From Pigmentiphaga litoralis (GTDB taxonomy: Bacteria > Pseudomonadota > Gammaproteobacteria > Burkholderiales > Burkholderiaceae_B), in the NCBI RefSeq assembly GCF_013408655.1, contig NZ_JACCBP010000001.1, positions 4,092,001 through 4,156,000 on the forward strand: a stretch of DNA of 64,000 nt, read 5' to 3'. The notes below the pieces were generated by a model, which had not been told where the DNA came from, did not search any database, and was given only the letters and a program-made list of their open reading frames with translations. Each line of letters starts with the position of its first letter. Positions within the stretch are counted from its first letter, which is position 1. A program made the position numbers and the translations under genes. Positions 62,907-64,000 of this stretch are shown piece by piece.

Positions 62907-63431
62907 CTACTGCTTGGAGAAGGTCACCTTCACATCTCGCGGGCCAAGGACTTGTTCCAGGTCTTCTGGCCCGTCCAGCTTCCCGATGCGGGTGTACGAG
63001 TAGATCGAATCGAAGGTGCGGTAGAAGACCACCAGCGTGCTGTCGCCGTACAGCATGATGTCGCCGTTGCGGATCGTGCCCGGCCGGCTGGCCGCAGCGG
63101 GCAGGGCGGGCGACAGCGTGACCTTCTTTTCGTTGTCGTTCAGGTCGCTCATGTCCAGCGTCAGCGGCAGCCGCGCCGCAAAGGCCCGCGCAGCGTCGGT
63201 GTTGGCCAGTGTCAGGGCGTAGCGGCGGTCGCCGACGGTCATCCACATGCGCAAGTCCTTGGTGGGGGTGACGATGGGTGCGGATCCTGTTGCCTGGGCA
63301 ACGGGGCGCGCCGTAGCTTGCGCATGGGCAGTCACGGCAACAGCGGCCAGGGCGATGGCGGCCAGGGCGGCAGCGGCGGACATATAGGCGAACACATAGG
63401 CGGGCGTGCGGCGGCGGTGTGTAGCGGTCAT
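62907..63431 (-). CDS. Exported cyclophilin-like fold protein
   Basis: A 174-residue protein. A signal peptide or N-terminal anchor (AYMSAAAALAAIALAAVAVTAHA) is followed by a domain of ~115 residues: MWMTVGDRRYALTLANTDAARAFAARLPLTLDMSDLNDNEKKVTL, GDIMLYGDSTLVVFYRTFDSIYSYTRIGKLDGPEDLEQVLG, read in pieces. This is the cyclophilin-like fold family related to TM1367, of unknown function. It is periplasmic by prediction. It is convergent with the VOC gene, 32 bases apart. Confidence 0.82.
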   Translation of the reverse strand: MTATHRRRTPAYVFAYMSAAAALAAIALAAVAVTAHAQATARPVAQATGSAPIVTPTKDLRMWMTVGDRRYALTLANTDAARAFAARLPLTLDMSDLNDNEKKVTLSPALPAAASRPGTIRNGDIMLYGDSTLVVFYRTFDSIYSYTRIGKLDGPEDLEQVLGPRDVKVTFSKQ

Positions 63432-63615
63432 GCAAAGCGTCCTGGTCGGAAGGGCAAGGTCAGGCAGTCCAGCGAATGCCAGTCAATGCCGGTGGATGAC
63501 AGCAAAGGCACGGACGTGCCGCGCATCAAGCGACATGGTCATGCAGATCGCCGTGCGCGACTAGCGCCCTGGCGCTTGCAAGGCTTATGAATCGCGTTCA
63601 CGAATGGGACCACCA

Positions 63616-63665
63616 CCGGACCCGCCGCAGCACCGGACCTGCCGCAGCACCGACCCCACCGCAGT
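63616..63665 (+). repeat. Three 17-bp tandem repeats
   Basis: Units at 63616 and 63633 are CCGGACCYGCCGCAGCA, and a third, diverged and one base shorter, starts at 63650. They lie in non-coding DNA. Confidence 0.85.
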
Positions 63666-63752
63666 CCTGAACCTACTCAAAGCCGAAACCGATCAATCCC
63701 GACGCCACTCAAATCCGAGCATGCTCGATAACGAGCAGCAGTCACATTCGCG

Positions 63753-63781
63753 CTTGACTATGCAAGTCTAGCCAACATAAA
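63753..63781 (+). promoter_or_regulatory. Candidate promoter with HutC-like operator
   Basis: CTTGACTATGCAAG (63753-63766) is an interrupted palindrome CTTG-N6-CAAG. It overlaps a -35 (TTGACT, 63754-63759) that pairs with CATAAA (63776-63781) at 16-base spacing. The overlap suggests autorepression of the GntR gene starting at 63808. Confidence 0.5.
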
Positions 63782-63807
63782 GTCTGGACATGCCTTAGCG
63801 AGATGCC

Positions 63808-64000
63808 ATGTCCCCGACACACTCTGCCGCGCTGCAAGCCCCGTACGCCCGCATCAAGATGCATGTCCTGAGCAAGATCGATTCGGGCGAGTGGCAGGTG
63901 GGCGCGCGAGTGCCGTCGGAACATCAGCTGGCTGCGGAATTTGGCGTGTCGCGCATGACCGCGCGGCGCGCCATTCTTGAGCTGACGCAGGACGGCGTAT
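63808..64000 (+). CDS. GntR family regulator, HutC subfamily (partial)
   Basis: The first 64 residues of a GntR winged helix run to the window edge: APYARIKMHVLSKIDSGEWQVGARVPSEHQLAAEFGVSRMTARRAILELTQDGV, read in pieces. The sequence ARIKxHVLSKIxSGEW with VPSEHQL and SRMTARRA is close to HutC, the histidine-utilisation repressor that responds to urocanate. The UTRA effector domain would lie beyond the window, as would any hut genes, so the assignment to HutC is tentative. Confidence 0.85.
   Translation, partial: MSPTHSAALQAPYARIKMHVLSKIDSGEWQVGARVPSEHQLAAEFGVSRMTARRAILELTQDGV

Larger units (their letters stand above)
63432..63807. other. Intergenic region with repeat, operator and promoter
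   Basis: This divergent region contains a 17-bp tandem repeat (63616-63665) and, near its right end, the promoter and likely operator of the HutC-like gene (63753-63781). No gene or RNA is evident. Confidence 0.6.

Overview
The window looks like chromosomal DNA of a high-GC betaproteobacterium, most likely Burkholderiales/Alcaligenaceae (Achromobacter-, Bordetella- or Pigmentiphaga-like). The signs are an origin-proximal block (gyrB-dnaN-dnaA facing rpmH-rnpA-yidD-yidC-mnmE) beside catabolic DNA with five Bug/TctC-type periplasmic receptors and many LysR, GntR and IclR regulators. No tRNA, rRNA, CRISPR array or intact insertion sequence was seen.

Region 1 (1-11.9 kb) is catabolic. It holds a Bug tail, an alpha/beta hydrolase, a complete Bug receptor and a divergent MFS/LysR pair. 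A leftward CoA-thioester operon follows (class III CoA-transferase, crotonase, GST, crotonase), facing a rightward TauD-like oxygenase, Bug, FCD-GntR and thpR operon. A 14-bp palindrome between the two operons looks like the GntR operator.

Region 2 (11.9-17.7 kb) is a textbook terephthalate cluster: tphR (IclR) divergent from tphC-tphA2-tphA3-tphB-tphA1. TphC captures terephthalate, the A2A3 oxygenase with reductase A1 makes the cis-dihydrodiol, and TphB yields protocatechuate. The protocatechuate ring-cleavage genes and the TctAB-type membrane partner are not in the window. A leftward group follows (17.7-21.1 kb): an LVIVD-repeat protein, a LigI-like amidohydrolase and a Bug receptor.

Region 3 (21-37 kb) is mixed: a fused double Asp/Glu racemase, MarR, a chemoreceptor, an aldo/keto reductase, a small protein with a bacteriocin-type double-glycine leader, LysR, a GMC oxidoreductase, a PAS-PAS histidine kinase-receiver hybrid, a DUF1428 protein, an NYN/LOTUS RNA-related protein and a branched-chain amino-acid receptor.

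Region 4 (37.4-46.7 kb) carries a probable glycoconjugate enzyme, otsB-otsA (trehalose), a WYL regulator next to a NERD-nuclease/SF1-helicase fusion (a defence-like pair), a LuxR-type regulator with a degenerate receiver, PaiB-like and HIT proteins. Region 5 (46.7-51.0 kb) is an AT-richer island with PIN, HEPN-like and Mrr-like nuclease genes, all rightward. It is bounded by two similar hairpin/T-run sequences and contains an attC-like sequence.

Region 6 (51.1-61.6 kb) is the replication-origin neighbourhood. Region 7 (61.6-64 kb) has a YafY-type regulator with a VOC protein and a clear operator, an exported cyclophilin-like protein, and the start of a HutC-like regulator.

A recurring oddity is short tandem repeats. 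Several begin exactly at a stop codon and carry a copy of TGA in each unit (2055, 11827, 13826; also 33464). Others are in-frame 15-bp repeats encoding disordered N-termini (MFS at 3327, thpR at 11056), and there is an Ala-Asp repeat inside mnmE.
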